Origin: a virus
DNA length: 62,614 nt
IMG/VR virus record: IMGVR_UViG_3300047496_000106
Coordinates: 1 to 62,614 of that record
Reading direction: 5' to 3' (one strand)
Made by a program: the position numbers and the translations under genes. The notes beneath the pieces were generated by a model. It had not been told where the DNA came from. It saw only the letters and a program-made list of their open reading frames with translations, and did not search any database. This document shows, piece after piece, positions 8,918 through 18,286 of the stretch (its first letter is position 1; every line of letters begins with the position of its first letter).

Positions 8918-9220
8918 ATGTACGGCGACGATAATTGCTGCATTCGGGTCGCGCGCAAGACCAATGGATACACGGTTGTCATTGATGATCCGGCGATCGT
9001 CAAGTACAATCGCGACCGCGACAAGACGAATTCGACGGCGAAGGGCGACAAGTATCTTCCGTACAAGGACCCTTCGAAAACGTTTGTGTTTAAGACCGCC
9101 AAGGAAGTTCTCAAGTTCTTGACGGACAACATCGAGAAAGCCATACCAAACGATGATGGCGACGGTTCCTATGATACGTCGTTCAAGCTAGCGGCGGCTG
9201 ACGCCGATGAGGATACATGA
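8918..9220 (+). CDS. Hypothetical protein, virion region
   Basis: This 100-residue charged protein starts MYGDDNCC, with TTGGAGG upstream of ATG 8918. It has a basic middle (Lys/Arg/Asp-rich) and an acidic C-terminal end. I do not recognise the family. It starts 14 bases after the terminator and is followed by another small gene after one base, so it probably opens the next transcription segment by readthrough. Confidence 0.65.
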   Translation: MYGDDNCCIRVARKTNGYTVVIDDPAIVKYNRDRDKTNSTAKGDKYLPYKDPSKTFVFKTAKEVLKFLTDNIEKAIPNDDGDGSYDTSFKLAAADADEDT

Positions 9221-9221
9221 C

Positions 9222-9575
9222 ATGACCAAGACTGGATTGACCCCGAATATCCCGCCCGCCAAGGATGAAGCGATGGCGGAGGCCGCCCTGGAGAAGCTGG
9301 TGGCCGTGACTCCCAGGGCGCGCGAGTACGTGAAGATAATCCTCGAAGACAACGAGGATATCCCGCCCACGGGATTGTTCGTCGGCCTCAATGGCGAGGG
9401 CTTCATGATCCGTCCCGGCTACGAGGTGCGCGTGCCGATCGGCGTCGTGGAAATCCTTCAGCACGCCATCACGCATGTCGCGACCAAGGACCCGCAGACC
9501 AATCGTTACATCGGGTCTCGCCCGCGTCAGCGTTTCCCCTTCCGGTTCGTCGGTCCCTCGAACGTCGCGGCTTAA
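9222..9575 (+). CDS. Hypothetical protein, virion region
   Basis: This 117-residue protein starts at ATG 9222, with GAGG 9 bases upstream. It has a helical N terminus and a beta-rich C-terminal half (GFMIRPGYEVRVPIGVVEIL, then RPRQRFPFRFVG). The final Arg/Phe-rich strand resembles the ends of small head-completion proteins, but no family is recognised. Its place between capsid and adaptor genes favours a structural role. Confidence 0.6.
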   Translation: MTKTGLTPNIPPAKDEAMAEAALEKLVAVTPRAREYVKIILEDNEDIPPTGLFVGLNGEGFMIRPGYEVRVPIGVVEILQHAITHVATKDPQTNRYIGSRPRQRFPFRFVGPSNVAA

Positions 9576-9586
9576 AGGAAATCATC

Positions 9587-10369
9587 ATGGACTTCGGCGA
9601 ACTGCTATGCGAGCTTCGAGAAAACATCCTCCATGATCGCTCGGATCAGGTTGCCGGAGCCTCCGACTATCTTTGGTCGGACACCACGCTTCTTCGCTAT
9701 ATCGATCAGGCGCAGCGCCGGTTCGCGCGTAAGTCGCTCTGTATTCGTGACTTCACGACCCCGCAGTGCTGCCAGATCAAGACTGTTGTCGGGCAGATTT
9801 ATTATCCGCTCGACCCGAGCGTCGTCGCGGTGATTTCGGCGAAGTTCACGGGTGACAACGCGGACTTGGCGCGCGCTGGGCATAGCGCGTTCAGCACGTA
9901 CACGATGCCCGACCCCTACTATTTCGACCCGAGTCAGTTGTCGCAGCTTCCGCCCGGCAAGCCGCTGGCCTATGGCACCGATGAAGGCGTGACGGCGACG
10001 GGGCGCGGATCGCAGAGTGTCATGAACTTGCGCATCTACCCCGCGCCGCTCGCGGCGTATAGCGGAGTTATCATCAATATGCGCGTGTGCCGCACACCAA
10101 TTGTTAGGTGCAAGGCGGACAATTTGACCGCGACCCCCGAAATTCCGGAGGACTACCAGCTCGACATGCTGGACTGGGCGGCCTATCTCGCGCTACGGAT
10201 CGATGACAAAGACATGGGCGATCCCGAGCGCGCCCAGGCATACAAGAATAGCTTCGCGGAGCACTGCGAGGAAGTCCGGCGCGAGATGCTTCGGAAGTTT
10301 TTCACGCCCATGCAGTGGGGCTTCGGGCGCAACGGCTTTTCTTGGGAAAGAGATGGCGAGGGTTACTGA
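9587..10369 (+). CDS. Putative head-tail adaptor protein
   Basis: This 260-residue protein opens with a helical segment containing LWSDTTLLRYIDQAQRRFAR and continues with a beta segment (FTTPQCCQIKTVVG, then YYPLDPSVVAVISAKF). This pattern, with an N-terminal helix ending LRYxxxAQRRxAR and a strand with YxLD, is typical of phage adaptor proteins that bind below the portal. The C-terminal helices (LDWAAYLALRIDD, HCEEVRREMLRKFF) fit this. Its stop overlaps the next start (TGATG). Confidence 0.65.
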   Translation: MDFGELLCELRENILHDRSDQVAGASDYLWSDTTLLRYIDQAQRRFARKSLCIRDFTTPQCCQIKTVVGQIYYPLDPSVVAVISAKFTGDNADLARAGHSAFSTYTMPDPYYFDPSQLSQLPPGKPLAYGTDEGVTATGRGSQSVMNLRIYPAPLAAYSGVIINMRVCRTPIVRCKADNLTATPEIPEDYQLDMLDWAAYLALRIDDKDMGDPERAQAYKNSFAEHCEEVRREMLRKFFTPMQWGFGRNGFSWERDGEGY

Positions 10370-12093
10370 TGCCGCAGATCATCAACATTCCGCAACCGGT
10401 CCAGTATTATCAGGACCCTCAACCAGCCTACGTGCCCGCTCCCCAGGCTCAGGGAGGTTCCACGATGGGTGGCGCGCTGGGGGGCGCGGGCCTGACGCTT
10501 GGCGCGCTCTACGCCAAGAACCGCTTGTTTGGCGCGAAGGCTCCGGTGCCCGTGTCGACGCCAGCCCCCGCGCAGGTTGCTCCCGTGGCCCCCACGGGTC
10601 CGGTCCCCGCTGCTCCAGCCGCCCCGGCCGCCCCCAAGGGCCCAGGACTGGCGGGGATCAAGGGATTTGGGATTAACCCCGCGCCCGACCCGGCGACGCT
10701 GGTCACGGATCAATCGAACGTGGTCAATCCTGGACGCATTTCGCGGTTTGTCAATCAAGCGCCTTCCCCACAAGGTCTACCGCCTGAGCCCGCGCCGCAG
10801 GCTCCGTCGTTCGGTCAGCGCGTTGGCGGCCCCGCGCCTCCGGAGGCTCCGTTCAGCGTGAACGACATCCAGGCGCGTCTCGACGCGATGGCCGCCGCGC
10901 GCGCCACGCCCGAGATACCGGAGGTGCCCCGCGCGTCGCAGATCAAGCCATTTACGATTAATGACATCGTGGAAGGGCTCCAACAGCGCGCGGCGGCGAG
11001 AGCGGCGGCTCCCCCACTCCAGTTGACGGGGCCTTCGACCGCGCGGCCATTGGGCCTTCCCGCGCCTCCCCGAGCGCCGGCCTTGACCACGGGCGTTAAC
11101 CCGAACGCGCCACGGCTCATGGGACCGCCACCCCAAGACGTGAACTCGCTCGTGCGTCAGCCCGGCGATCTCGCGAGGGTGTTGCAGCCGTTTCAGCCGG
11201 CCGCGCCGACTCAATCCGCGCCTCGCATTGGAGGCGCGCCGCCTTCGCGCGACGCGGCGGCGCAAATGGTCATGGGTGATGAAGGCCCAGTCTCCGCGCG
11301 CCCGTATGTCGCCCCCACAGGCGCTGCTCCGGCCGATCTCTCGCTTGAAGCCATGGCGATGTCGGGCGAGGGCGGTGGCTCGGGCATGAGTCGGTTCTTC
11401 AGCAACGTCCAAGGGGCGGCTCCCCTCAAGGTGGCGGGCGGGATGGCGAAAGGTGTTGGCGGTCTTGGAATGCTCGCGGAAGGGATCAATCAGAACGCGG
11501 TCATTCCCGCGCTCATGGGCGACAAGCAAGCCGGCGCGAAAGCGGTGCAACGAGAAGGCGCGCTCACGGGCGCGGTCGAGCCATCGCTCATGCATTATGT
11601 CGCGAACTCCTACCGCCAGGGCGATCCGGCCGCGCTGCTTGGGGCGAAAGCGATTGGGGCCGGCGCGGCCGATCTCGGCTCCCGCGTGCTCGATACGACG
11701 GGGCTCCCCGCGCTCGCGGCATACATCGGCAATGGGCTGGGCATCGGTGGAGGTTCAGCGGCCCCGGCGCGGGAGCCCGCGCCAGCTCCCCGGCTTCAAG
11801 CGTCGCAACTCCCCACGGGCGGCCACATGATGCCGAGTGGCGCGATCATGCATCCCGGTGTGCACACCGCCGAGGATTTCGTCAATCAAGCGCAGGCCGA
11901 GGGCGTCACCAAGGGTGATCTTCAGCGCATGTGGAGCCAGCAGCATTATCTCGATCCTCGCTCGAAAGCGACGGCGGCGCTTGAGGCGATGGAGGAGAGC
12001 CGGGCGGCCCAGACAGGCAACCCATCGCCGTACGAGATGCTGCTTCGTCAAATCACGGGTCTCGGCTTTCAACCCGACCCCAACGCTCAGTAG
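10369..12093 (+). CDS. Putative internal virion / structural protein
   Basis: This 574-residue protein starts at ATG 10369. It is dominated by Ala/Pro-rich, probably disordered sequence over residues 20-330 (for example PVPVSTPAPAQVAPVAPTGP). A Gly/Ala-rich segment with possible amphipathic or membrane-active helices follows at about 350-470. A charged helical C terminus includes HTAEDFVNQAQAEGVTKGDL. It lies directly before the giant internal virion gene, a typical place for ejection proteins in podoviruses. No enzymatic motif is visible; function is inferred from context. Confidence 0.6.
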   Translation: MPQIINIPQPVQYYQDPQPAYVPAPQAQGGSTMGGALGGAGLTLGALYAKNRLFGAKAPVPVSTPAPAQVAPVAPTGPVPAAPAAPAAPKGPGLAGIKGFGINPAPDPATLVTDQSNVVNPGRISRFVNQAPSPQGLPPEPAPQAPSFGQRVGGPAPPEAPFSVNDIQARLDAMAAARATPEIPEVPRASQIKPFTINDIVEGLQQRAAARAAAPPLQLTGPSTARPLGLPAPPRAPALTTGVNPNAPRLMGPPPQDVNSLVRQPGDLARVLQPFQPAAPTQSAPRIGGAPPSRDAAAQMVMGDEGPVSARPYVAPTGAAPADLSLEAMAMSGEGGGSGMSRFFSNVQGAAPLKVAGGMAKGVGGLGMLAEGINQNAVIPALMGDKQAGAKAVQREGALTGAVEPSLMHYVANSYRQGDPAALLGAKAIGAGAADLGSRVLDTTGLPALAAYIGNGLGIGGGSAAPAREPAPAPRLQASQLPTGGHMMPSGAIMHPGVHTAEDFVNQAQAEGVTKGDLQRMWSQQHYLDPRSKATAALEAMEESRAAQTGNPSPYEMLLRQITGLGFQPDPNAQ

Positions 12094-12099
12094 GACTGC

Positions 12100-15000
12100 A
12101 TGGCGACGTTCAACGATCCTGGATCATTCGCGGCGACGTACTTTCCATTGGGGAACGCGCCGTCGCTGGCGGATTACATGCGCGCGCGGGACCCGCAAGC
12201 CGGAGGGATGCCGCAGGCCACGGGCACCGGCAACCCAATCACGTCGGGTTTGTCGTCCGGCTTTCATGGCGCGCTCCAGGATATCGGCGGTTTCGGCGAG
12301 GCGGCGGCGCGCGCGGTTGGGCTGAACGGCCTCGCGGGTGGCGCGGCTCAATTCGCGGCCCAGCAGCAAGCGGCCGAGCGCGCGGCGGCGAATTCGCAAT
12401 ACGAAAACAATCCATGGTCCTTGGGCGGCATCGCTTACCAAGTCGCGAAAGCGGTTCCGTCGACCGTCGGCATCCTGGGTGGCGCGGCCCTCGCGCCTGA
12501 AGCGATCGGCTCCACGCTCGCGGCGGGAGCCTTGAGTTATCCTCTCGCGGTCGGTGGCAACGTCGCGGCGGCGAGACAAGCGCGCGGCGATCTTTCCCAG
12601 GGTGACGCGGCGAAGTCGCTGGCCTTGGGCGTTCCCGAGGCGGCGCTGGGCGCGATCGTGCCGGGTCAGCTCGCGCATCGCGTTGGCGTGGCGGCCGAGG
12701 GCGCGCTGGCGTCTCGCGTGTTCAAGGGCGCGGCGGTGTCGGCGGCCGAGCAGGCGGGCGTGGGAGCGGCGCAGACAGCCATTACGCAAGAGATGGGCGA
12801 TCCCAACCGTCCGATCGGGGATCGTGCCCAGGAGATCGTCCAGGGCGCGCTGGGAGGGGCTCTCCAGGGCGGCCTCACGGGAGGCGTCGTTCACGCGTTT
12901 CAACCTGCCAAAGCGCTTGCCAAGACGCCTCCAGGGGCGATCTCGACCGAGGCGCTGGATAGTGTTGTCGATCAGATGATGAAGGCTCCTGTCGCGCCCG
13001 CTCCGACCGCTGAGCCCGCTCCTGTCGCGTCGGCTCAGCTTCAGGTGGAGGGTCCGCCCGCTCGCTTGGCGCTGCCCGCGCCGGAGTCCGCTCCCGTCGC
13101 GCCGGAGTCCGCTCCCGTCGCGCCGGAGATCCCTGGACAGCCGACAGTCGTCCAGGCGACCGAGCCCACGGGGCCGTATTCGGAGCCCGCGTTAGCGGCG
13201 ACGCCAGAGCCCCCCGCGCCAGCGGTGGGGGCGCAGGCTCCCTCGGTTATCGAGCCGGAGCCCGCCGTTGAGCCAGCCCCCGCTCTGGGCGCTGACGTCT
13301 CTCCGCCAGCGCCTCCAAGCGTGGAAGACCTTCAGGCCGCGCGCACCGAGGTCATGAAATGGAAGGCGGGGAAAAAGCCGCCCGAGACGCTAACGCCTGT
13401 TCAGGTTGACGCGCTGCATCAGGTTTTGGCCGAGCAACAGCAGAATAACGACGGCGCGCTCAGCAAGCGTCTCGCGAGGATAGCGGCCGATCGCAAGCTG
13501 AACATCCTTGAAGGCAACGATCCCAACGGCGTGGTCGTGGCTGGGAAAGCCGAAACGCCGCCGCTAGTCGCGCCGACGGAGCTGGGAGCCGAGGAGCCCG
13601 GTCAGCCGGTGGGCGCGGCGAGCCCGCGCGACGCGATCCCCGACGCGCAGAAGGCGAACTTCGATCGTCTCGAAGCGTTGCGCGCCGATATTGGCGATAA
13701 CCCCGCGATCAAGGATCAAATCGACAAGGTTCAATCCTTGATGCTTGACGGTAAAAAGCAGAGCGTCAAGCAAGCATCGAAAGTCATCGATACGATCCAG
13801 AAGGTCGCGGAAGGCGAGCGCGCCAAGGCTGATCTAGGAGTGACGGATGCCGTTCAAGAGCCAAGCGCAGCGGGGGTTTCTGTTCGCGAACCATCCCCAG
13901 GTGGCGAAGGAGTTCGCGAAGGAAACGCCCAAGGGAGCGAAGCTGCCCCGCAAGCTCGGCAAGGGAATGCCCAAGCCACCTCCAGGCAAGTCTCGTCCGA
14001 AGCCCTCCAAGAGCTGACGAACCGGCTCGACGCGGCGCGCGCGGCCCTGGGCAAGGTGCAGGCGGGCGACGTGCGCGTGAAGAAGGATGATCCCAGCTAT
14101 GGCGCGGCCAAGGCCCAGTTTGATGACCTCACCGACGCGCATGACGAGCGCTTGTCCGGCGTGCGGATGGCGATCAAGGCGGCGAAGGCGGGCGACATGG
14201 GGCCGCTTTCCAAGATCGATGACGATTACTTTCTGAACGCCGTGCCAAAGTTGGCGACCAATCGCGAATTAGGAACCAATCTTTACGACCGCTACAACGA
14301 TCAGGTGAATACAGCCACGTCGAAGGCGATCCAAGCACACGCGGAGGCCGAGGCGCGCGTGCTCGATCAGGTTCACGCCATCGTTCGAGGCGAGACCCCA
14401 CGCATCGCCGAGCAGAGCGGCCCGCAAACGCCGCAGGATCAAGACCTGGAAAAGATCATTAATCAAGGCGGCACCGGCAAGGATGTCTTGGACTACCTTA
14501 AGCTCGCGGGGAGCAACGGCTACGTGAAGGCGTTCGCGGCGTATCTGTCGCGGCGAGGCGTGGACCCGTCGCTACGCTTCTCGACGCCGGATGGCGTGCG
14601 CTTTGACAATCCCAGGGCGAATATGGCCGGCGCGAACGTGGCGGCGTCCTACAACCATGACTTTGGGCGTGTGAATGTTTACGATCGGTCTGGGCTGGAG
14701 CAGTCGCTCCTGCATGAAATGACGCACGCGGCGACGATGGACGCGTTCGATCAGGGTGGCGAGGCCTCGAAAGAGGCGCAACGCATTTTCAACACCTTGA
14801 AGGCGCGCTCGCCCGACAACACCGCTTATGGGCTCACGAACCCCAAGGAGATGATCGCCGAGGCGGTCAGCAATCAGCGGTTTAGGGAGTTCCTACAAGG
14901 CCAGAATATCGCGGCCGGGTCGCGGGTCTCCAGCATGTGGCAGGCCGTGAAGAACATGGTCTTCAAAGCGCTGGGCATGCCCGAGCGCATGCGGACGGCG

Positions 15001-18000
15001 TTCGATCAGGTCATGGACGTAACGGATGCCCTGAGCCGTGGCGGCGCGGCGGCGCGCAACTCCCTTGGCGAGGAGACACCCTCGGTGCGGCCGGGCGCGC
15101 CCCAGGACGCGAACGCGAAGCTCAAGGAGTTCACGTCGTCGCTTGAAGGCCTGCGCGAGAACGGCGCGGAGATGCTGAAGCGCGAGGCGGCGGGCATTGG
15201 GCAGAACATTCTTCCGTTCTTCCGCGCGCAGTTCCTTCAGTGGCGCACGGATACCGGCATCGCGGGCGATTACAAGAAATTCGTGCCCGCGATGGACCCG
15301 TTCGTAAAGATCAGGGATGATCGCGCGCTTCGCGCCCAAGCGATGGCCCAGGTGTCGCGCGCGGCCGATCGGCTGACGAGCGCGCTCAACCCCAAGCAGC
15401 GCGAAAACATCAATGATCTCATGAAATACACGTTACTGAACGTCGATCCGCGCCGGCCTTGGGAGGAGCATAAGTGGTTGTTTGGCGAGAAGAACGCGGC
15501 GGCCTTGAGGGCCGAGACGGCGGTCGCCAATGAAAAGTGGAACCAAGCCAAGCGCGATGGCAGCGACAAGGCGTATTCAGCGTGGAAAGACGCCAACGAC
15601 GCGCATCTGCTGCATAAGATGGCGGTCTCCATGGATGATGTCATCCAGAATGGCTTCGCCGACAAGGGCATCGCCGGGTTCGAGGGCGACCCCTTCGCGA
15701 AGTTCCAGTACGCGAGCGAGCTGCATGACAGCCCGAGCGCCGCGAGCGCCTACTGGAGCGACGTGGTCAATAAGATGACTGGTGGGATCGACGCGTATCG
15801 GACAGCGCTGGAGAGCACGCGCAAGAGCGACCCCGAGGCCTTCAAGGCGAGCAACGTGGATCGGGCGCTGCTGCGCTCGCTACGTGGCGACATGCAGGAT
15901 GGGTTGGACAACTTGGAACGCGCGCCCAATTTTCACCTCGGCCGGCAAGGAGACTACTATGTCTCGGCGAAACTGCCGACCAACGAACAAGGTGTGGTCG
16001 ACAATGCGGCGATTTCCAAGGTGGAGGAGCGGCTTCAGAAGTCGGGCTTCCACAACATCGCGCTGCGCCAGAACGGCGACAACAATAGCTTCTACGCGCG
16101 CGTCGAGACGCCCGCGCAGATGGAGAACCTTTATCAGGCGATCGCCCAGCTTCACAAGGAAGGCGCGTTCGACAAGAGCGAAGCCGTGGCGCGTGGGCCG
16201 ATCAGCCAGTTGAACGTGCAGCGCGCGGTCTCGCCCGCGTGGGTGAAGCGCGCGGTCGACGCGGCGCGGGCCGCGATCCCCGAGCTGCCCGCCACGGCCA
16301 CGGACAAGGAGAAGGCGAACTACAAGGTCGCGGTCGACAAGCTCGTCAATCAACAGTACGCGACTTGGTTGGACATGCTCCCCGACAGCTCCGTGCGCAA
16401 AATCTACCAGCGGCGCGCGAACGTGCAAGGCTTCGACGAGGACATGATCCACAACGCCTCGAAGCGCGCGGCGATCAGTTCGAACGCGCTCGGGAACCTG
16501 TCGACCCAGCGCCAAATAAGCGCGTCGGCGGCGGCGATCAAGGATCAAGTCACGGGCTTGAAGCAAGGCATGGACAACGTGCGCTCGGACCAAATCATCG
16601 CGGCGCATCAGGCGGCGACCGAACTCATGACCCGCGAGGCTCAGCGCGCGTGGACATTGCCGACGCCGACCATGGATGTCATCCGAGGCTTGACGCATTC
16701 GATCGAGGTCGGCACGTCGCCGGCTTACTTCCTGACGCTTATGTCGCAGGTTGGCTCCTTGACATGGCCCGAGCTGGGAAAGACCCATGGCTTTGTCAAC
16801 GCGGCGAAGGCGATTTCGGGGGCCACGAACCCGGCGTTCAAGGTCATGCGCGCCACGCTCAAGGGACCGGAGAGCGCGACGTTCGGTCTGTCGCGCGACC
16901 AGCTCCTTAAGGAGGGCGTGCCGCAGGGCGATGTTAATTTCATCATGCATCACTCGAACCGAGGTGACTTCAACCTCAGCTCCTACACGCACGCGATGCA
17001 GGGGCATATCGACGCGAGCACGTCGCTGGGCAAGATCAGGCAGTGGTCGAGCACTCTTGGTCTTTATTCCGAGATGTTCCCTCGCGTGCTCACCGCGCTC
17101 GCGGCGCGCGATCTCGCGAACAATCAGCCGAACAAGGTGCCCGCGCGCTATAAGACGAATGGCGAGCTGACAAGCGACGGCTTCCATCAATTCATCAGCG
17201 ATAAGATCAAAGGTTCTCAGTTTGACTGGAACCCCGCGAACAACCCGCGCGCGGCGGGCAAGGGCGGCTTCTTTGGAGCGGCCGGCCCGCTCATCAATCA
17301 GTTCATGGGTTATAAGGTTCGCATGCTGGAGAAGTTGCATAAGGAAATTGGCGATGCGTTCGGTCGCAACGGCCCGGAGCAGGCGGCCGAGGCGCGGAAG
17401 TTCCTCGCTGGCCACCTCATCGCGACGACGGCGTTGGCGGGCACGTTGGGAGCGCCCTTCGCGGGCGCGTTCGCGGGCGCGGCCGATCGGCTCGCGGACT
17501 GGTTCACGGGCAAGGACGATTTCGACGTTAACGCGTCCTACCGGAACTTCCTTTCGAACACGTTTGGCAAGGATGTCGGGGAGGTCATCGCCCGGGGACT
17601 ACCGCGCGCCCTAGGCGTTGACTTCTCGCATCTGGGCGACCAGAACCTCCTGCCGGGCACGCAGTTCCTCCAGGAAAAGCGTAAGATGGAGGATGCCGAG
17701 AAGGACTACCTCAAGACCATGGCGGGCTCGTCGGCCGGGCTCGCGATGAATGTGCTAGCGGGCCTGCGCGATGTCTCGAACGGCGACATCATGGATGGGC
17801 TCATCAAGATCGCTCCCGAAATTGTCAAGGGACCGCTCGAAGCCGGGCGGCTTGCCAATCGTGGCTTCGTCGACAAGAACGGCGTGAAGCTGCCGATCAC
17901 GGCGAACGCGCAAGATATCATGGCGACCGCCTTGGGCATTGATCCCGCCAAGGAGGAGGAATACGACGAGAGCCGGCGTGTCGAGCAGGGCGCGACCAAT

Positions 18001-18273
18001 CTGCGCGAGCTGCGCTCGCAAAACATCACGCGTCACATGATCCAGGCGTACTCGCGTGGCGACAACCAAGACCTGTCCAAGTGGATTGGGCAATCGACCC
18101 AGTTCGGGCTGGACCATCCCGGCATCCCGCCGCCAGCCGTGAATTTGCAAGACGCGATCCAAGAGCATATGCAATCGGGGGCGCTTGCCAAGGCGCTGGG
18201 CGTCCCCCTTGGCGTCAAGCCGAACGATATCATCGGACGCGGCATGACATCGTTTGGTAACTTCAGACAATAA
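12100..18273 (+). CDS. Giant internal virion protein with gluzincin-like metallopeptidase motif and LPD38-like C terminus
   Basis: This 2057-residue protein is probably ejected with the DNA. Residues 1-280 are Ala/Gly-rich with hydrophobic segments (VGILGGAALAPEAIGSTLAA), perhaps membrane-active. Residues 300-430 are Pro/Ala-rich with a 7-residue repeat, PESAPVA. A zinc-peptidase motif LLHEMTHAA has His872, Glu873 and His876, and a downstream NPKEMIAEA offers Glu917 or Glu921 as third ligand, as in phage polyvalent-protein peptidases. Residues 1000-1500 are long helical repeats. The C terminus (PLINQFMGYKVRMLEKLHKE, then NGVKLPITANAQDIMATALG) resembles the LPD38 region of large phage internal proteins. 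A separate gene is nested out of frame at 13847-14017. No virion RNA polymerase motifs were found. Confidence 0.8.
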   Translation: MATFNDPGSFAATYFPLGNAPSLADYMRARDPQAGGMPQATGTGNPITSGLSSGFHGALQDIGGFGEAAARAVGLNGLAGGAAQFAAQQQAAERAAANSQYENNPWSLGGIAYQVAKAVPSTVGILGGAALAPEAIGSTLAAGALSYPLAVGGNVAAARQARGDLSQGDAAKSLALGVPEAALGAIVPGQLAHRVGVAAEGALASRVFKGAAVSAAEQAGVGAAQTAITQEMGDPNRPIGDRAQEIVQGALGGALQGGLTGGVVHAFQPAKALAKTPPGAISTEALDSVVDQMMKAPVAPAPTAEPAPVASAQLQVEGPPARLALPAPESAPVAPESAPVAPEIPGQPTVVQATEPTGPYSEPALAATPEPPAPAVGAQAPSVIEPEPAVEPAPALGADVSPPAPPSVEDLQAARTEVMKWKAGKKPPETLTPVQVDALHQVLAEQQQNNDGALSKRLARIAADRKLNILEGNDPNGVVVAGKAETPPLVAPTELGAEEPGQPVGAASPRDAIPDAQKANFDRLEALRADIGDNPAIKDQIDKVQSLMLDGKKQSVKQASKVIDTIQKVAEGERAKADLGVTDAVQEPSAAGVSVREPSPGGEGVREGNAQGSEAAPQARQGNAQATSRQVSSEALQELTNRLDAARAALGKVQAGDVRVKKDDPSYGAAKAQFDDLTDAHDERLSGVRMAIKAAKAGDMGPLSKIDDDYFLNAVPKLATNRELGTNLYDRYNDQVNTATSKAIQAHAEAEARVLDQVHAIVRGETPRIAEQSGPQTPQDQDLEKIINQGGTGKDVLDYLKLAGSNGYVKAFAAYLSRRGVDPSLRFSTPDGVRFDNPRANMAGANVAASYNHDFGRVNVYDRSGLEQSLLHEMTHAATMDAFDQGGEASKEAQRIFNTLKARSPDNTAYGLTNPKEMIAEAVSNQRFREFLQGQNIAAGSRVSSMWQAVKNMVFKALGMPERMRTAFDQVMDVTDALSRGGAAARNSLGEETPSVRPGAPQDANAKLKEFTSSLEGLRENGAEMLKREAAGIGQNILPFFRAQFLQWRTDTGIAGDYKKFVPAMDPFVKIRDDRALRAQAMAQVSRAADRLTSALNPKQRENINDLMKYTLLNVDPRRPWEEHKWLFGEKNAAALRAETAVANEKWNQAKRDGSDKAYSAWKDANDAHLLHKMAVSMDDVIQNGFADKGIAGFEGDPFAKFQYASELHDSPSAASAYWSDVVNKMTGGIDAYRTALESTRKSDPEAFKASNVDRALLRSLRGDMQDGLDNLERAPNFHLGRQGDYYVSAKLPTNEQGVVDNAAISKVEERLQKSGFHNIALRQNGDNNSFYARVETPAQMENLYQAIAQLHKEGAFDKSEAVARGPISQLNVQRAVSPAWVKRAVDAARAAIPELPATATDKEKANYKVAVDKLVNQQYATWLDMLPDSSVRKIYQRRANVQGFDEDMIHNASKRAAISSNALGNLSTQRQISASAAAIKDQVTGLKQGMDNVRSDQIIAAHQAATELMTREAQRAWTLPTPTMDVIRGLTHSIEVGTSPAYFLTLMSQVGSLTWPELGKTHGFVNAAKAISGATNPAFKVMRATLKGPESATFGLSRDQLLKEGVPQGDVNFIMHHSNRGDFNLSSYTHAMQGHIDASTSLGKIRQWSSTLGLYSEMFPRVLTALAARDLANNQPNKVPARYKTNGELTSDGFHQFISDKIKGSQFDWNPANNPRAAGKGGFFGAAGPLINQFMGYKVRMLEKLHKEIGDAFGRNGPEQAAEARKFLAGHLIATTALAGTLGAPFAGAFAGAADRLADWFTGKDDFDVNASYRNFLSNTFGKDVGEVIARGLPRALGVDFSHLGDQNLLPGTQFLQEKRKMEDAEKDYLKTMAGSSAGLAMNVLAGLRDVSNGDIMDGLIKIAPEIVKGPLEAGRLANRGFVDKNGVKLPITANAQDIMATALGIDPAKEEEYDESRRVEQGATNLRELRSQNITRHMIQAYSRGDNQDLSKWIGQSTQFGLDHPGIPPPAVNLQDAIQEHMQSGALAKALGVPLGVKPNDIIGRGMTSFGNFRQ
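13081..13122 (+). repeat. Two-copy 21-bp tandem repeat in the giant virion gene
   Basis: CCGGAGTCCGCTCCCGTCGCG occurs twice head to tail (13081-13101 and 13102-13122), apart from being cut short by the next unit. It encodes PESAPVA repeats in a disordered Pro/Ala linker. It probably arose by slippage, in keeping with a flexible spacer. Confidence 0.85.
13847..14017 (+). CDS. Nested small phage protein, MPFKSxAQR family
   Basis: This 56-residue protein lies in the +1 frame inside the giant virion gene. Its ATG has AGGAG six bases upstream (13836-13840). It begins MPFKSQAQRGFLFANHPQVA, continues with KEFAKETPKG and ends in a Lys/Pro-rich tail. The N-terminal pattern MPFKSxAQRRFMFAxHPxxAxxW, then ETP, is one I recognise from many small phage proteins of unknown function. 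The host frame over the same DNA is low-complexity Gly/Glu/Ala/Gln, which suggests the nested gene is the constrained one. An 18-base stretch (13958-13975) is identical to one in the small gene at 61351. Confidence 0.8.
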   Translation: MPFKSQAQRGFLFANHPQVAKEFAKETPKGAKLPRKLGKGMPKPPPGKSRPKPSKS

Positions 18274-18286
18274 GGACATAAAAATT

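Noticed and set aside
15880-17415. Minus-strand open frame of 511 codons opposite the giant virion gene
   Set aside because: Arg/His/Leu-rich shadow of the plus-strand gene with no RBS or domain.
12100-18273. Virion RNA polymerase as in N4
   Set aside because: N4-type capsid raised the idea, but I saw none of the T7-like polymerase motifs in this protein, and sigma70-type promoters are present instead.
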